Of a DNA stretch of 64,000 nucleotides, positions 1 to 8,661 are shown one piece after another. Below the pieces are notes generated by a model, which saw only the letters and a program-made list of their open reading frames with translations, was not told the origin of the DNA and made no database searches. The stretch comes from Mangrovibacterium lignilyticum (GTDB lineage Bacteria > Bacteroidota > Bacteroidia > Bacteroidales > Prolixibacteraceae). The position numbers were made by a program, and so were the translations under genes. Numbering within the stretch: position 1 is the first letter of the stretch; each line of letters opens with the position of its first letter. The stretch lies in NCBI RefSeq assembly GCF_010882175.1, contig NZ_WKLH01000005.1:62001-126000 (forward strand), read 5' to 3'.

Positions 1-974
1 ATGATATTGGCTACATGTACCAGGCCGATTATCTGGAAGAATCAGTTGAACTGCGTTACCTGGTTAATAAACCCAAAGGAATCATGAGGAACTATTGGCT
101 TCGGTTGACGCAAAGTGCGAACTGGAGTTACGGAGGAGAGCAGACGAAGCAGGAAATTGGCTCGCACGCCTACATGCGCTTTAAAAATTTGTGGAGCATT
201 CATCTAAATTTGGAACGTGACTACGATATTTTCGATACCCGAGAGTTACGTGGTGGACCAATACTATATAAAGAGCCAACTTGGGACAGTGAGATTTTTA
301 TTCAATCGAATCCATCGAAGGATTTATTTGCTGCTGGCGGTACCAGGTTTATTTGGGGCGACGATAAAATTTCATTACGAAATATAAATACCTTCTACCT
401 TTTGTGGCGTTTGGGTGAAAACTTGAGTTTGTCATCGAAGACCGTTTATCAAACCAACACCGACTATCATCAATATGCAGGAAGAGTTAAATTGCCGGAT
501 GGTAATCCTGGGTATATTGTTGGTCAAGTTGATCAGAAAACGCTGGAATCGACTTTGAGGCTTGAGTATTTTATTACTCCGGAATTTTCGTTGCAATATT
601 ATGCATCTCCCTATGCATCGATTGGGAAGTATAAAGATTTTCGGCGGGTTAATATTGGAAGTAGCCGTGATTTGAATGAACGATATATCAATTTGGCCGG
701 CAGTTTAGATGATGATATTTATACTTTCACAGAGGAAAATAATGGCTCGTACCGGATGTACAATCCCGATTTTACCTTCAAAGAGTTTAATTCCAATTTA
801 GTGGCCCGCTGGGAATTCCGTGCAGGTTCAACTTTTTACTTCGTTTGGAATAATACCATCTCTGATTATCAACGCGGTTATGATCCCTCGCTTGGCAACG
901 TATTTAGCGATATTTTTGGAGCCGATTCGCAAAATGTCTTTATGTTGAAATTTACTTACTGGTTTGCTTTATAA
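1..974 (+). CDS. DUF5916-type outer-membrane protein, C-terminal part
   Basis: The reading frame is open from the left edge of the window, so only the C-terminal ~323 residues are present. The visible start is DIGYMYQADYLEE, which resembles the motif at the start of the beta-barrel half of DUF5916 proteins; the end carries FNSNLVARWEFRAGSTFYFVW and finishes on an aromatic FTYWFAL, as expected for an outer-membrane beta-strand terminus. DUF5916 proteins have an N-terminal carbohydrate-binding-like domain (upstream of the window) and a predicted barrel; their function is not established. Alternating hydrophobic/aromatic strands are seen throughout. Family call is from memory of motifs; another large outer-membrane barrel family is possible. 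Confidence 0.7.
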   Translation, partial: DIGYMYQADYLEESVELRYLVNKPKGIMRNYWLRLTQSANWSYGGEQTKQEIGSHAYMRFKNLWSIHLNLERDYDIFDTRELRGGPILYKEPTWDSEIFIQSNPSKDLFAAGGTRFIWGDDKISLRNINTFYLLWRLGENLSLSSKTVYQTNTDYHQYAGRVKLPDGNPGYIVGQVDQKTLESTLRLEYFITPEFSLQYYASPYASIGKYKDFRRVNIGSSRDLNERYINLAGSLDDDIYTFTEENNGSYRMYNPDFTFKEFNSNLVARWEFRAGSTFYFVWNNTISDYQRGYDPSLGNVFSDIFGADSQNVFMLKFTYWFAL

Positions 975-989
975 GAACTTCAACTAGTT

Positions 990-997
990 TACTTTTG
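990..997 (+). promoter_or_regulatory. Putative -7 promoter box for the MATE gene
   Basis: TACTTTTG matches the Bacteroidota -7 consensus TAnnTTTG. A TTTG at 963-966 is a possible -33 element, but the 23-base spacer is a little long. The predicted transcript would start near 1003, leaving a leader of about 60 bases before the GTG start of the exporter. Confidence 0.45.
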
Positions 998-1064
998 CAC
1001 CAAATTCATTGCCATGAGTGCATTGAAACATTCTGATTGTCTTAATTTCTGAAAAAATATCTCA

Positions 1065-2405
1065 GTGAATTTAAAAGCATACTTCCCGATTTACAGGAAG
1101 AATCTAACACTTGCGATTCCTGTTATTCTGTCTCAGGTAGGTCAGGTAACTGTTTCGCTAGTCGATAATATGATGGTTGGGCATTCCGGTACTACGGAGC
1201 TTGCAGCAGCGTCTTTTTCCAACAGTATATTTATACTTGGTATGTTGATGGGGATGGGAATGGCGATGGGGGTCACACCAATGGTAGGTCGTTTTTTCAA
1301 CAAGAAAGATGAATCGCAGGTAGCCAGCTATTTGAAAAACGGTTTGATTCTTCATGCCATCACAGCTGTTATTTTGCTTATGATTATGGTTGGCGTAGCT
1401 TTTTTGCTGGGCCGAATGGGACAACCCCAAGAGGTGGCAGATATGGCTTTTCCATATTTCCTTGTTTTGGTCGCTTCTATTTTTCCGCTTCTTATATTTT
1501 ACTCGTGCAAACAGTTTTTGGAAGGGATGGGCAATACAAAAGTCGCTATGGTGATTACTTTAAGCACCAACCTGGTAAATGTCGTGTTGAACTACTTCCT
1601 GATTTTTGGTAAATTCGGATTCCCCGAATTGGGGCTATTGGGGGCTGGCATTGCAACCTTTATTGCACGTTTGATGATGCCATTTATGATTTTTGCTTTT
1701 ATGTGGCATCATCCTTCATTTCGAAGGATTTCGAGGATTGCCCGTCAAGCGAAAGTTGAAGTAGCAAAGTTACGGGAGCTCTTGAATATTGGATTTCCAA
1801 TTGGAACGCAAATCGTTGTTGAGGTGCTAACCTTTAGTGTTGGGGCCGTAATGATGGGATGGATTGGGAAAGAACAGTTAGCTGCTCACCAGGTTGCCAT
1901 TGGCATGGCATCCTTCACGTACATGATAAGTTTAGGGGTGGGGGCTTCAACAACCATCCATGTTAGTCACGAATTTGGTGTTAATAATTTTAAATTAATT
2001 CGCCGGTTAATATCAGCCGCATTACACCTCATTGTGCTGTTCATGTCGACAATGGGCATACTGTTTATTTTATTCAGAAGCGAACTTCCATGGATGTTTA
2101 CTGAGGATAAGGCAGTAATTGAAGTTGCTGCGAATTTGCTGATAATCGCTGCTCTTTTCCAAATTTTCGATGGTATTCAGGTTGCCTTGTTATCCGTTCT
2201 TCGGGGATTGTCAGATGTTAAAATGCCCATGTTCTTAGCATTTTTGTCGTATTCCGTTATCGGTCTGCCCATAAGCTATTTATGTGCTTTTCAATTTGGA
2301 TTCGGATCTATAGGAGTGTGGATCGGCTTTTTATTCGGATTGGCTGCGGCAGCTTCTTTATTTGCTTACCGTCTTCGAAAATTATTGCTTAAACTGGAAT
2401 CTTGA
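1065..2405 (+). CDS. MATE family multidrug/sodium antiporter
   Basis: 446 residues, the usual size of NorM/DinF-type MATE exporters, with about twelve hydrophobic segments in two similar halves. N-terminal features PVILSQVGQVTVSLVDNMMVGH and the second-half counterpart GFPIGTQIVVEVLTFSVGAVMMGWIG are typical of the two MatE domains. The protein should sit in the inner membrane and export cationic drugs or metabolites in exchange for Na+ or H+. The start is GTG at 1065: an upstream in-frame ATG at 1014 runs into a stop before it, and the next ATG is deep inside the first helix. The gene stands alone between a DUF5916 gene and a hairpin at 2423-2448. Substrate cannot be told from sequence. Confidence 0.9.
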   Translation: MNLKAYFPIYRKNLTLAIPVILSQVGQVTVSLVDNMMVGHSGTTELAAASFSNSIFILGMLMGMGMAMGVTPMVGRFFNKKDESQVASYLKNGLILHAITAVILLMIMVGVAFLLGRMGQPQEVADMAFPYFLVLVASIFPLLIFYSCKQFLEGMGNTKVAMVITLSTNLVNVVLNYFLIFGKFGFPELGLLGAGIATFIARLMMPFMIFAFMWHHPSFRRISRIARQAKVEVAKLRELLNIGFPIGTQIVVEVLTFSVGAVMMGWIGKEQLAAHQVAIGMASFTYMISLGVGASTTIHVSHEFGVNNFKLIRRLISAALHLIVLFMSTMGILFILFRSELPWMFTEDKAVIEVAANLLIIAALFQIFDGIQVALLSVLRGLSDVKMPMFLAFLSYSVIGLPISYLCAFQFGFGSIGVWIGFLFGLAAAASLFAYRLRKLLLKLES

Positions 2406-2422
2406 GGGGATAAAAAAAAAGG

Positions 2423-2448
2423 CGGGTTACCATCGTCATGATAACCCG
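2423..2448. terminator. Hairpin after the MATE gene
   Basis: CGGGTTA (2423-2429) pairs with TAACCCG (2442-2448), and an inner CAT/ATG pair extends the stem. A run of nine A lies just before it (2412-2420), so on the minus strand the hairpin is followed by a U-tract; on the plus strand the U-tract is weak. It probably closes the MATE transcript. The rest of 2406-2820 shows no convincing gene. Confidence 0.5.
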
Positions 2449-2820
2449 TTGTCCATAATTTAGTTTAGTTAGATCAGAAAATAGATATTGGTTTAAAGAG
2501 AAAAGGTATCAGATAAATGATTTATTCATAAGCCATTGATTTCTCAAATGCCTTGCTAATATAGCAACATTTTCTGAGTTGCGTTAAAAAATCCTTAAAA
2601 TTTCTTAATAAGTGGTAATGGTTAGCTATTTTTCGCTTTGTAAAACATTGGGATTCAAATGTTACAAATGAGAAACATGTTGTAGAATATATGATTGATT
2701 TGACTCTATTATTGACTGTTTTATGTTGAATTGACACATGGGAACGCGAAAAATGATGGTATTTGTTAAATTTTATCAAGAGCAGATATAATGATCTTAT
2801 ATTCTTTAAACTGAAAAAAT

Positions 2821-2828
2821 TATCTTTG
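2821..2828 (+). promoter_or_regulatory. -7 promoter box of the trhO-dus operon
   Basis: TATCTTTG is a perfect match to TAnnTTTG. It lies 19 bases before the ATG at 2847, so transcription should begin only about a dozen bases before that ATG. This argues against the longer in-frame start at 2763, which lies upstream of the promoter. Confidence 0.65.
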
Positions 2829-2846
2829 CCATCAAAAAGAGGAATT

Positions 2847-3896
2847 ATGCAATTGTATAATAAGTACAATAAAGAAGAGTTAATCAAACGGTTGCACGAG
2901 GAGACATTTGAGCGGACAACAATTTCTTTTTATCGTTATGTCCGAATTGATGATCCTCAAAGTTTTCGGGATGAACTGTATCAGGAATGGTTTCAATCGA
3001 ATTGCTTCGGTCGGATTTATGTTGCCCGAGAAGGGATTAATGCACAAATGAGTGTTCCTTCTCAACATTTGGGAAACTTTCTTCAGTGTATGAACAATCG
3101 CCCCGAGTTACAGGAAATGCCAATCAAATATGCTGTTGAAGACAATGGCAAATCATTTTATAAACTAACGATTAAAGTACGGCCGAAGATTGTAGCTGAT
3201 GGCTTGGACGATCAGGCATTCGATGTGACCAATGTTGGTCGTCATTTGTCGGCCACCGAATTTCACGAGCAAATCGGCAATCCGGAGATTTTGGTAGTCG
3301 ACATGCGCAACCATTACGAAAGTGAGATTGGGCATTTTGAAGGGGCCATTTGCCCGGAAGCGGATACTTTTCGCGAAGAAATTGATATGGTTGTTGACCA
3401 GCTTAAAGAAGAGAAGGAACGCAAAATATTACTTTACTGTACCGGTGGTGTCCGTTGCGAAAAAGCCAGCGCTTATCTAAAGCACCACGGTTTTCAGGAT
3501 GTGAACCAATTGCACGGTGGTATTATTGAATACGCACAGCAAATTAAGAGGCTAAACTTAAAGTCGAAATTTGTAGGAAAGAACTTTGTTTTTGATGATC
3601 GCCTTGGTGAATCAATTTCCGGAGAGGTTATTGCGCATTGTCACCAATGTGGGCGAAAATGTGATACCCATACCAACTGTACAAATAATTTATGCCACAT
3701 TCTATTTATCCAGTGCCCTGAATGTGCGGCGCAGTATGAGGGGTGCTGTAGTGATGAATGTAAAACAGCTATGCACGCGCCAGCCGAAGAACGTGATTTG
3801 TATGTTCAAGCATTTCAGCGTAAGTTTGGCAACCGAAAAGCATTCCGTAAAGGATTAGCCCAGAAGATTGAACAGTTTGATTTACGCTATGAGTAG
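2847..3896 (+). CDS. trhO: tRNA uridine(34) hydroxylase, rhodanese type (TrhO/YceA)
   Basis: 349 residues, equal to the usual length of TrhO. The family makes 5-hydroxyuridine at the wobble position of tRNAs by an oxygen-dependent route. An N-terminal ferredoxin-like acyl-phosphatase-type domain (residues ~20-115) precedes a rhodanese domain (~135-230) with the loop CTGGVRCEKAS; Cys198 is the expected catalytic cysteine. The C-terminal part (~275-330) is cysteine-rich (CHQCGRKCDTHTNC and CPEC), as in the long YceA group, and may bind metal. An in-frame extension to 2763 exists, but the -7 box at 2821 supports ATG 2847. The stop overlaps the start of the dihydrouridine synthase gene by 8 bases, so the two tRNA-modification genes are translationally coupled. 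Confidence 0.9.
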   Translation: MQLYNKYNKEELIKRLHEETFERTTISFYRYVRIDDPQSFRDELYQEWFQSNCFGRIYVAREGINAQMSVPSQHLGNFLQCMNNRPELQEMPIKYAVEDNGKSFYKLTIKVRPKIVADGLDDQAFDVTNVGRHLSATEFHEQIGNPEILVVDMRNHYESEIGHFEGAICPEADTFREEIDMVVDQLKEEKERKILLYCTGGVRCEKASAYLKHHGFQDVNQLHGGIIEYAQQIKRLNLKSKFVGKNFVFDDRLGESISGEVIAHCHQCGRKCDTHTNCTNNLCHILFIQCPECAAQYEGCCSDECKTAMHAPAEERDLYVQAFQRKFGNRKAFRKGLAQKIEQFDLRYE

Positions 3897-4890
3897 TTTT
3901 TGGAACGACATAAAAAAGCCCATTTTGGCGCTTGCCCCAATGGAAGATGTAACAGACACTTCCTTTCGTGAATTGGTTGCCAGGATTTCAGATCCGCAAT
4001 GCCTGCATATTCTCTTTACTGAGTTTACTGCTGTTGACGGCATGAATCACCCGGTGGGGAAGGAGCGCGTGTCGGAACGGCTAATAGTAAGTGAGTCGGA
4101 ACGTAAAATATTGGCTGAAAAAGGAATTAAACTGGTTGCACAGATTTGGGGTAATAAGCCGGAAGTCTTTCATAAGGTTGCCTGCGAAATTACCGAAGAA
4201 TATGATTTCGACGGTATAGACCTTAATATGGGGTGTCCGGTAAAAAATGTCGTGAAACAAGGATCTTGCAGTGCATTGATTGATCAGCCTACCTTAGCCC
4301 AGGAAATCATCTTAGCCACAAAAGAAGCGACCCATTTGCCCGTATCTGTTAAAACCCGGACAGGGATCAGACAACACGATACTGACCGTTGGATTTCGCA
4401 AGTACTCGAGACAAAACCGGCGGCAATCACTTTGCATGGTCGTATTCAAAAACAACAATCAGATGGTTTGGCCGATTGGAATGAAATTGCCAAAGGTGCC
4501 CGTTTGCGCGATGAATTAGCTCCGGAGATTCCTTTCTTGGGTAATGGAGATGTTTTATCGTACCAGCAAGCTTGTGACTACACCAAAGAATATGGTTTGG
4601 ATGGGGTAATGATTGGGCGTGGGATCTTCCACAATCCTTGGTTTTTCAACCCGGAAGAACGAGCGTATTCAAAAGAAGAGAAGTTGCAACAGTTAATTCT
4701 CCATACCCGTTTGTTCGAACGGAATTGGAGCGGAAAAAGGAATTTCAATATCCTGAAGCGTTTCTATAAGATATACACCAGTGGTTTTCCGGGAGCATCA
4801 AAAATGCGAGCTGAGCTAATGAACGCCAACGGTTATGATGAGGTTTATCAACTCGTCGGCGCTCATGTAGATTGTTCGGTATATAACTAA
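3889..4890 (+). CDS. tRNA-dihydrouridine synthase
   Basis: 333 residues with the FMN-dependent TIM-barrel fold of Dus enzymes, which reduce specific uridines in tRNA to dihydrouridine. Signature motifs are LAPMEDVTDTSFRELV near the N-terminus, NMGCPVKNVVKQGSC (catalytic cysteine region), VSVKTRTG, LHGRIQKQQSDGLADW and GVMIGRGIFHNPW. ATG 3889 overlaps the trhO stop; a longer frame starting at 3868 would lie fully inside trhO and adds only seven residues. The stop codon (4888-4890) shares bases with the stop of the convergent gene, so no terminator separates them. Which uridine it modifies is not readable from sequence. Confidence 0.92.
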   Translation: MSSFWNDIKKPILALAPMEDVTDTSFRELVARISDPQCLHILFTEFTAVDGMNHPVGKERVSERLIVSESERKILAEKGIKLVAQIWGNKPEVFHKVACEITEEYDFDGIDLNMGCPVKNVVKQGSCSALIDQPTLAQEIILATKEATHLPVSVKTRTGIRQHDTDRWISQVLETKPAAITLHGRIQKQQSDGLADWNEIAKGARLRDELAPEIPFLGNGDVLSYQQACDYTKEYGLDGVMIGRGIFHNPWFFNPEERAYSKEEKLQQLILHTRLFERNWSGKRNFNILKRFYKIYTSGFPGASKMRAELMNANGYDEVYQLVGAHVDCSVYN

Positions 4891-5243
4891 TGAGAGCACT
4901 CGTCATGCTCTGTACAAATCGTGAAGTTGGATAAATAGTCTTTGCGGATGTATTTGTCCAATGCCTCTTCAACAGAGCATTTAAATCCTGCGATTACTTC
5001 AATATTTTGAAACTTAAGCTTGCGGATGGCACCTTCGCCAATGCCAGAAGCCAGCATGACGTTTACGTTGTGCGTCGCTAATTCTTCTGCTAAATTCGAT
5101 TTGCAACCACATTCTTTCGAAGTGGTGAGCTTGCTGGTAGCAACAATTTCATTCTTTTCACTCAACTCGTAAATGGTAAAATACTCACAGTGGCCAAAAT
5201 GATTGTCTACTTGGTTCTCTCTTGTCGGGATTGCTATTTTCAT
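4887..5243 (-). CDS. Dinitrogenase FeMo-cofactor biosynthesis-domain protein (NifX/NifB C-terminal-like)
   Basis: 118 residues forming a single NifX/NifB-C domain (dinitrogenase iron-molybdenum cofactor family). The start MKIAIPT and VDNHFGHCEYFTIYEL are the family's usual opening; GIGEGAI and the cysteine-containing loop KECGCKSN follow. A cysteine- and histidine-rich end (TICTEHDECSH) could bind a metal cluster. No nif genes lie nearby, so a role in nitrogen fixation is not implied; small proteins of this family occur widely in anaerobes as putative Fe-S/Mo cluster carriers. Its promoter carries two identical palindromes (5262-5310), so it is likely under a dedicated repressor. It converges on dus with overlapping stop codons. 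Confidence 0.82.
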   Translation of the reverse strand: MKIAIPTRENQVDNHFGHCEYFTIYELSEKNEIVATSKLTTSKECGCKSNLAEELATHNVNVMLASGIGEGAIRKLKFQNIEVIAGFKCSVEEALDKYIRKDYLSNFTICTEHDECSH

Positions 5244-5261
5244 GTCAATTCGTGTTTATTT

Positions 5262-5310
5262 AGAACTAAAGTTCAGTATTTATGATGCAAATATAAAGAA
5301 CTAAAGTTCA
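5262..5310 (-). promoter_or_regulatory. Double palindromic operator around a -7 box
   Basis: The palindrome GAACTAAAGTTC occurs at 5263-5274 and 5298-5309, inside identical 14-base blocks AGAACTAAAGTTCA, 35 bp apart. Between them, on the minus strand, is TATATTTG (plus coordinates 5288-5295), a perfect TAnnTTTG -7 box. One palindrome sits just upstream of the -7 box and the other just downstream of the predicted transcript start. This is the geometry of a repressor with two sites. A degenerate half site (TTTAGAACTGAAAA) lies at 5320-5333. The regulator is unknown. Confidence 0.7.
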
Positions 5311-5453
5311 AAAAATAGTGTTTAGAACTGAAAATGACTAAATTTAACGGAGTGGTTAGATTGAAGAAAGAATTGCAATCCAAAACCAAAGCACCCAATT
5401 TTGAATGGATGCTTTGTTTTTGGATCGTTTGTGAGATGTAGCAGTGTTTTCTT

Positions 5454-5822
5454 TTATTTCTCCTTTTTGGGTTCAAAGTTCAGCGAAACCGAATTCACAC
5501 AATGGCGGGTGTTTTTTTCCGTCAATCGTTCACCATAAAAAACATGTCCTAAATGGCCGCCGCAATTGGCACAGGTAATTTCTGTTCTCCGGCCATCAGC
5601 ATCAACAGTCTTTTTTACGGCTCCTGGAATTTCGTCGTCAAAGCTTGGCCAACCGCAGCCGGAATCAAACTTGTCGTTTGATTTATAAAGTGGAGCATCA
5701 CATTGTTTACATGTGTAGGTTCCATCTTCGTGAAAGTTGTAATATTTGCCGGTAAAAGGTCTTTCTGTGCCTTTACTTTGAATTACATAGCGTTCAAAAT
5801 CATTTAACTGATTGTATTCCAT
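5454..5822 (-). CDS. msrB: Peptide-methionine (R)-S-oxide reductase
   Basis: 122 residues, a single free-standing MsrB domain. It repairs methionine-R-sulfoxide in oxidised proteins using thioredoxin. Two zinc-binding CxxC pairs are visible (C38/C41 and C84/C87), the conserved SGCGWPSF block (C56 is a candidate resolving cysteine) and the active-site RHCVNSVSL with catalytic C108. No signal peptide, so cytoplasmic. No partner msrA is seen nearby. Transcribed alone on the minus strand; the region 5823-5955 between it and the next minus-strand gene shows no clear promoter. Confidence 0.95.
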   Translation of the reverse strand: MEYNQLNDFERYVIQSKGTERPFTGKYYNFHEDGTYTCKQCDAPLYKSNDKFDSGCGWPSFDDEIPGAVKKTVDADGRRTEITCANCGGHLGHVFYGERLTEKNTRHCVNSVSLNFEPKKEK

Positions 5823-5955
5823 ATTGTCTTTTTTATATTTGTTCGTGTGCGCAGGCTGATAGACTAAAAGCTACGGACAGGAAAAGAGCGACTGTCTCGT
5901 CGCGCTTATTCATAGGACAAACTGGTGAAGCTTTTTGTTTGAGAAGAACCTTTTT

Positions 5956-6603
5956 TTAAATGGGGAGGAGGTAAAGAAAGGCGAAGAAATGACATACGGA
6001 GCCTCCGAGAATGAAAAAGTGAAAGACCAAGTGGAAGAATGGCACTTTCGGGAACAGGTAAAAAATGGCGCCGGTCGTATAACTTAAACCTCCAGCCAGT
6101 AAAAACCAGAGCGAGGTTTTAGGTACACTGTGAATCATGGGAGCCGCAGCAACAACGACCAGCCAGCCCATAATAATATACAAGAGTGTTGAGATATTTC
6201 TCCAGCGAGGTTTGTAAAACCACATTTTAAATACGATTCCGGCGATAGCGAGCGACCAAATCAGTCCGAAAAGTGTCCAGCCTACCCAACCACGTAAGGA
6301 TGTTAAGGTGATTGGAGTATACGAACCGGCAATTAGAATATAAATTGCTGAGTGGTCGAATTTATTCAGTTTTTCTTTCAGCCGGGGTTTTTTCACCCCG
6401 TGGTAAAGCGTCGATGCAAGATAAAGCAGGATCATACTGACACCAAAAACAGAGAAACTAATGATGTGCCAGATATTTCCATAAATCGCTCCAAAAACAT
6501 TCAGCAACACCACTCCGACAATTGCAAGGGCAACGCCAAACCCGTGAGAAATGCTATTGGCAATTTCTTCGATCTTCTTCAACTTTAACTTTTTGTATCT
6601 CAT
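5956..6603 (-). CDS. Hemolysin III / PAQR-family membrane protein
   Basis: 215 residues with seven predicted membrane helices. Family marks are ISHGFG near the first helix (residues ~18-23), LYHGVKK in the second-third helix region, DHSAIYILIAGSYTP in the middle, and the C-terminal FHLVFHFFILGGSVCHF. The conserved histidines and aspartate belong to the zinc site of PAQR proteins. Bacterial members (YqfA/hemolysin III) act in membrane lipid or fluidity homeostasis; direct haemolytic function is doubtful. The gene is monocistronic. Confidence 0.9.
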   Translation of the reverse strand: MRYKKLKLKKIEEIANSISHGFGVALAIVGVVLLNVFGAIYGNIWHIISFSVFGVSMILLYLASTLYHGVKKPRLKEKLNKFDHSAIYILIAGSYTPITLTSLRGWVGWTLFGLIWSLAIAGIVFKMWFYKPRWRNISTLLYIIMGWLVVVAAAPMIHSVPKTSLWFLLAGGLSYTTGAIFYLFPKVPFFHLVFHFFILGGSVCHFFAFLYLLPI

Positions 6604-6632
6604 TGTTGCATTTCTTTTCCCGGTTGTGGTTC

Positions 6633-6640
6633 CAAAAATA
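6633..6640 (-). promoter_or_regulatory. -7 box for the hemolysin III-family gene
   Basis: On the minus strand the sequence reads TATTTTTG, a match to TAnnTTTG, 30 bases upstream of the ATG at 6603. No convincing -33 element was found. Confidence 0.45.
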
Positions 6641-6846
6641 GTGAATCAGCAACAGTTTTTGATCTTCTGTGGAAAACTAATATTTAGTACTTTACTCTAT
6701 CTGTTTGATTTGTAGTTTGATAATCATTGTTGACGGATATCTTCTTGAAAGGCTTTATTCGTTTGGGGAAAATGCATTAAGTTTGCGGGGGTATCAGAGA
6801 GTGGATTTGTTAGGTTTATCACTAAATAAAATAGAGATTTCGAATC

Positions 6847-7437
6847 TTGAGCGTAAAATCGATATATCAAAACGACCAGGAGATTCTTGGTAAAATAGCG
6901 AATGGTGACTTAAAAGCCTATCGGTATTTATTCGATACCTATTTCCCGGATCTTTGTAATTTCTTGCTTATTTACTTGCGAAATAGAGCTTTTGCCGAAG
7001 AAGTAGCTCTTGAAATATTCACTGTTCTTTGGGAGAAAAGAGGACAGATCGAAATCCGTTCAAGTGTAAAGGCTTATTTATTTACTGCAGCCAAGAATCG
7101 CGCAATCAGTATTTTTCGTCGAACGAAACAGCACATTTTTACCAGTTTGGAAATTGAAGATCAAGCAGCTTTAGCAGATTCCGACTCTCAAGTATTCCTT
7201 GAAAACAAAGAGCTTCGGCAAATTATTGAAGAGGCTGTCGCAGCGTTGCCCGAGCAGAGTCGCAAAATTTATCAAATGGCATGGGAGGAAAATCTTTCCC
7301 ACAAAGAGATCGCCCAACAACTGGGATTAAGTCCTAAAACAGTTGAAAATCATGTCGGAATTGCTCTCCGAAAACTGCGTACCCAATTACAGCCACACTA
7401 TAAGCATATTTTCATGCTCTGGATTACAGTCTTTTAA
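6847..7437 (+). CDS. ECF-type RNA polymerase sigma factor
   Basis: 196 residues. Sigma region 2 spans about residues 25-90 (YRYLFDTYFPDLCNFLL, then FAEEVALEIFTVLWEKRGQI and AYLFTAAKNRAISIFRR), region 4 about 130-180 (ALPEQSRKIYQMAW, LSHKEIAQQLGLSPKTVENHV). This is the Bacteroidota FecI-like group in front of fecR/susC/susD genes. The start is TTG at 6847: no ATG lies near the conserved N-terminus. An unusual start codon could limit expression of the sigma factor. The next gene, the anti-sigma factor, begins 86 bases downstream. Role: directing transcription of the susC/susD genes that follow when the substrate is sensed at the outer membrane. Confidence 0.9.
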   Translation: MSVKSIYQNDQEILGKIANGDLKAYRYLFDTYFPDLCNFLLIYLRNRAFAEEVALEIFTVLWEKRGQIEIRSSVKAYLFTAAKNRAISIFRRTKQHIFTSLEIEDQAALADSDSQVFLENKELRQIIEEAVAALPEQSRKIYQMAWEENLSHKEIAQQLGLSPKTVENHVGIALRKLRTQLQPHYKHIFMLWITVF

Positions 7438-7523
7438 CTGATCCGGAAAATAATTTCACATTTTTTTCGAAATAGATTGAGGGAATTTTTCTTCAACGAC
7501 GTCATATCAGCAACAGAACGATT

Positions 7524-8540
7524 ATGAAAGAAACTCAAACACCATGGGATGCGATCGGAGCTTATCTGAATGATAAGTCGGATAAAGACAGCGAAGCCAC
7601 CATTAAAGCATGGTTAAATGAGTCTTCAGATAATATCCAGCTATTGAAGGAGATTATCGACACCCGACTCATTTCACAACAAACTCGGGAGTTTTACCAA
7701 CCCGACAATGATAAACTATGGGGGGAGTTGATGACACGCATTCAACCCGAATCACAAAAAGAAAGTCCGAAAAAAATATCACTTCATATTTTGAAATATG
7801 TGGCAGTTGCAGCCGCTATTGTATTCGCTTTTTTTAGCGGCAAATGGTATTTCACGACAAGCAGTGTTTCCTCATCTGTGAATCAAATGGCTTATTCTAC
7901 CGTCATGACAGAACCAGGACAACGTACTCATGCTGTTTTGCCTGATGGAACAAAGGTTTGGCTTAATTCCGGCTCGGAATTAAAATATGCGTCTGACTTC
8001 AATACTCAGAATAGAGATGTATTTATATCGGGAGAATGTTATTTTGAAGTTACGAAAAGTAAAACTTCCCCTTTTGTTGTACATGCGAAGGATATCAATG
8101 TGAAAGTATTCGGAACTCATTTCAATGTGAAAGAGGGCCGTTCAGATGCAAGTTCGGAGGTTGTGTTAGTTGAAGGAAAAGTACAAGTCCTTACGTCCGA
8201 AAATAAATCGCTAACATATTTAGCGCCCGGGGAGAAATTACTTTTTAAGGATCATGCCTTTCAAGTAAAGAGGATACAGAATCCTTTGGCCTCGATTTCA
8301 TGGACCAACGGCGTTTTGAATTTCAATGATATGCCATTTGGTGATGTCGTTGATTACCTGGAAAGTTGGTATGGAGTTACAATTCACTTACAGCAGGCTC
8401 TGTATCAAAATCATCACTATACTTTTAAAGTAAAAACTGAAAGTTTACACGAAGTGTTGGACTTAATTTCGGTGATTACGCCCATTCAGTATAAAATTGA
8501 AGGAGAACATGTATTTATAAATTCGAAAGAAGAGTCTTAA
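7524..8540 (+). CDS. FecR-family anti-sigma factor
   Basis: 338 residues: a cytoplasmic N-terminal region (1-85), one membrane helix (~88-105, LHILKYVAVAAAIVFAFFSG), a periplasmic FecR domain (~130-235, with PGQRTHAVLPDGTKVWLNSG and VFGTHFNVKE) and a C-terminal DUF4974 domain (~265-335, FNDMPFGDVVDYLESWYGV). It holds the upstream sigma factor inactive until the STN domain of the next SusC protein signals transport of the cognate substrate. Order and spacing fit the standard sigma - anti-sigma - transducing transporter arrangement. Confidence 0.93.
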   Translation: MKETQTPWDAIGAYLNDKSDKDSEATIKAWLNESSDNIQLLKEIIDTRLISQQTREFYQPDNDKLWGELMTRIQPESQKESPKKISLHILKYVAVAAAIVFAFFSGKWYFTTSSVSSSVNQMAYSTVMTEPGQRTHAVLPDGTKVWLNSGSELKYASDFNTQNRDVFISGECYFEVTKSKTSPFVVHAKDINVKVFGTHFNVKEGRSDASSEVVLVEGKVQVLTSENKSLTYLAPGEKLLFKDHAFQVKRIQNPLASISWTNGVLNFNDMPFGDVVDYLESWYGVTIHLQQALYQNHHYTFKVKTESLHEVLDLISVITPIQYKIEGEHVFINSKEES

Positions 8541-8547
8541 AATAAAA

Positions 8548-8571
8548 CAGGAAAGGCGGCCACCTTTCCTG
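8548..8571 (+). terminator. Hairpin between fecR and susC
   Basis: CAGGAAAGG (8548-8556) and CCTTTCCTG (8563-8571) form a perfect 9-bp stem with a six-base loop. There is no U-tract, so it may act as an attenuator or RNA-stabilising structure that separates regulatory and transport genes rather than a classical terminator. Confidence 0.5.
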
Positions 8572-8661
8572 CATATCATCAATTGTTAAATCGAATCTGA
8601 ATTATCTCGCATACCGCTAAATATGAATGTAATTCCGATTCATAACTGATCTTGTAAAACT

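Noticed and set aside
2522-2887. Minus-strand 121-codon frame
   Set aside because: AT-rich shadow overlapping the trhO promoter and start; no domain, unlikely composition.
4887-5243. Nitrogen-fixation gene
   Set aside because: Only a single NifX/NifB-C domain is present and no nif genes surround it; the family is broader than nitrogen fixation.
6705-6893. Short plus-strand frame before the sigma factor
   Set aside because: Overlaps the sigma factor start in another frame and has no recognisable content.
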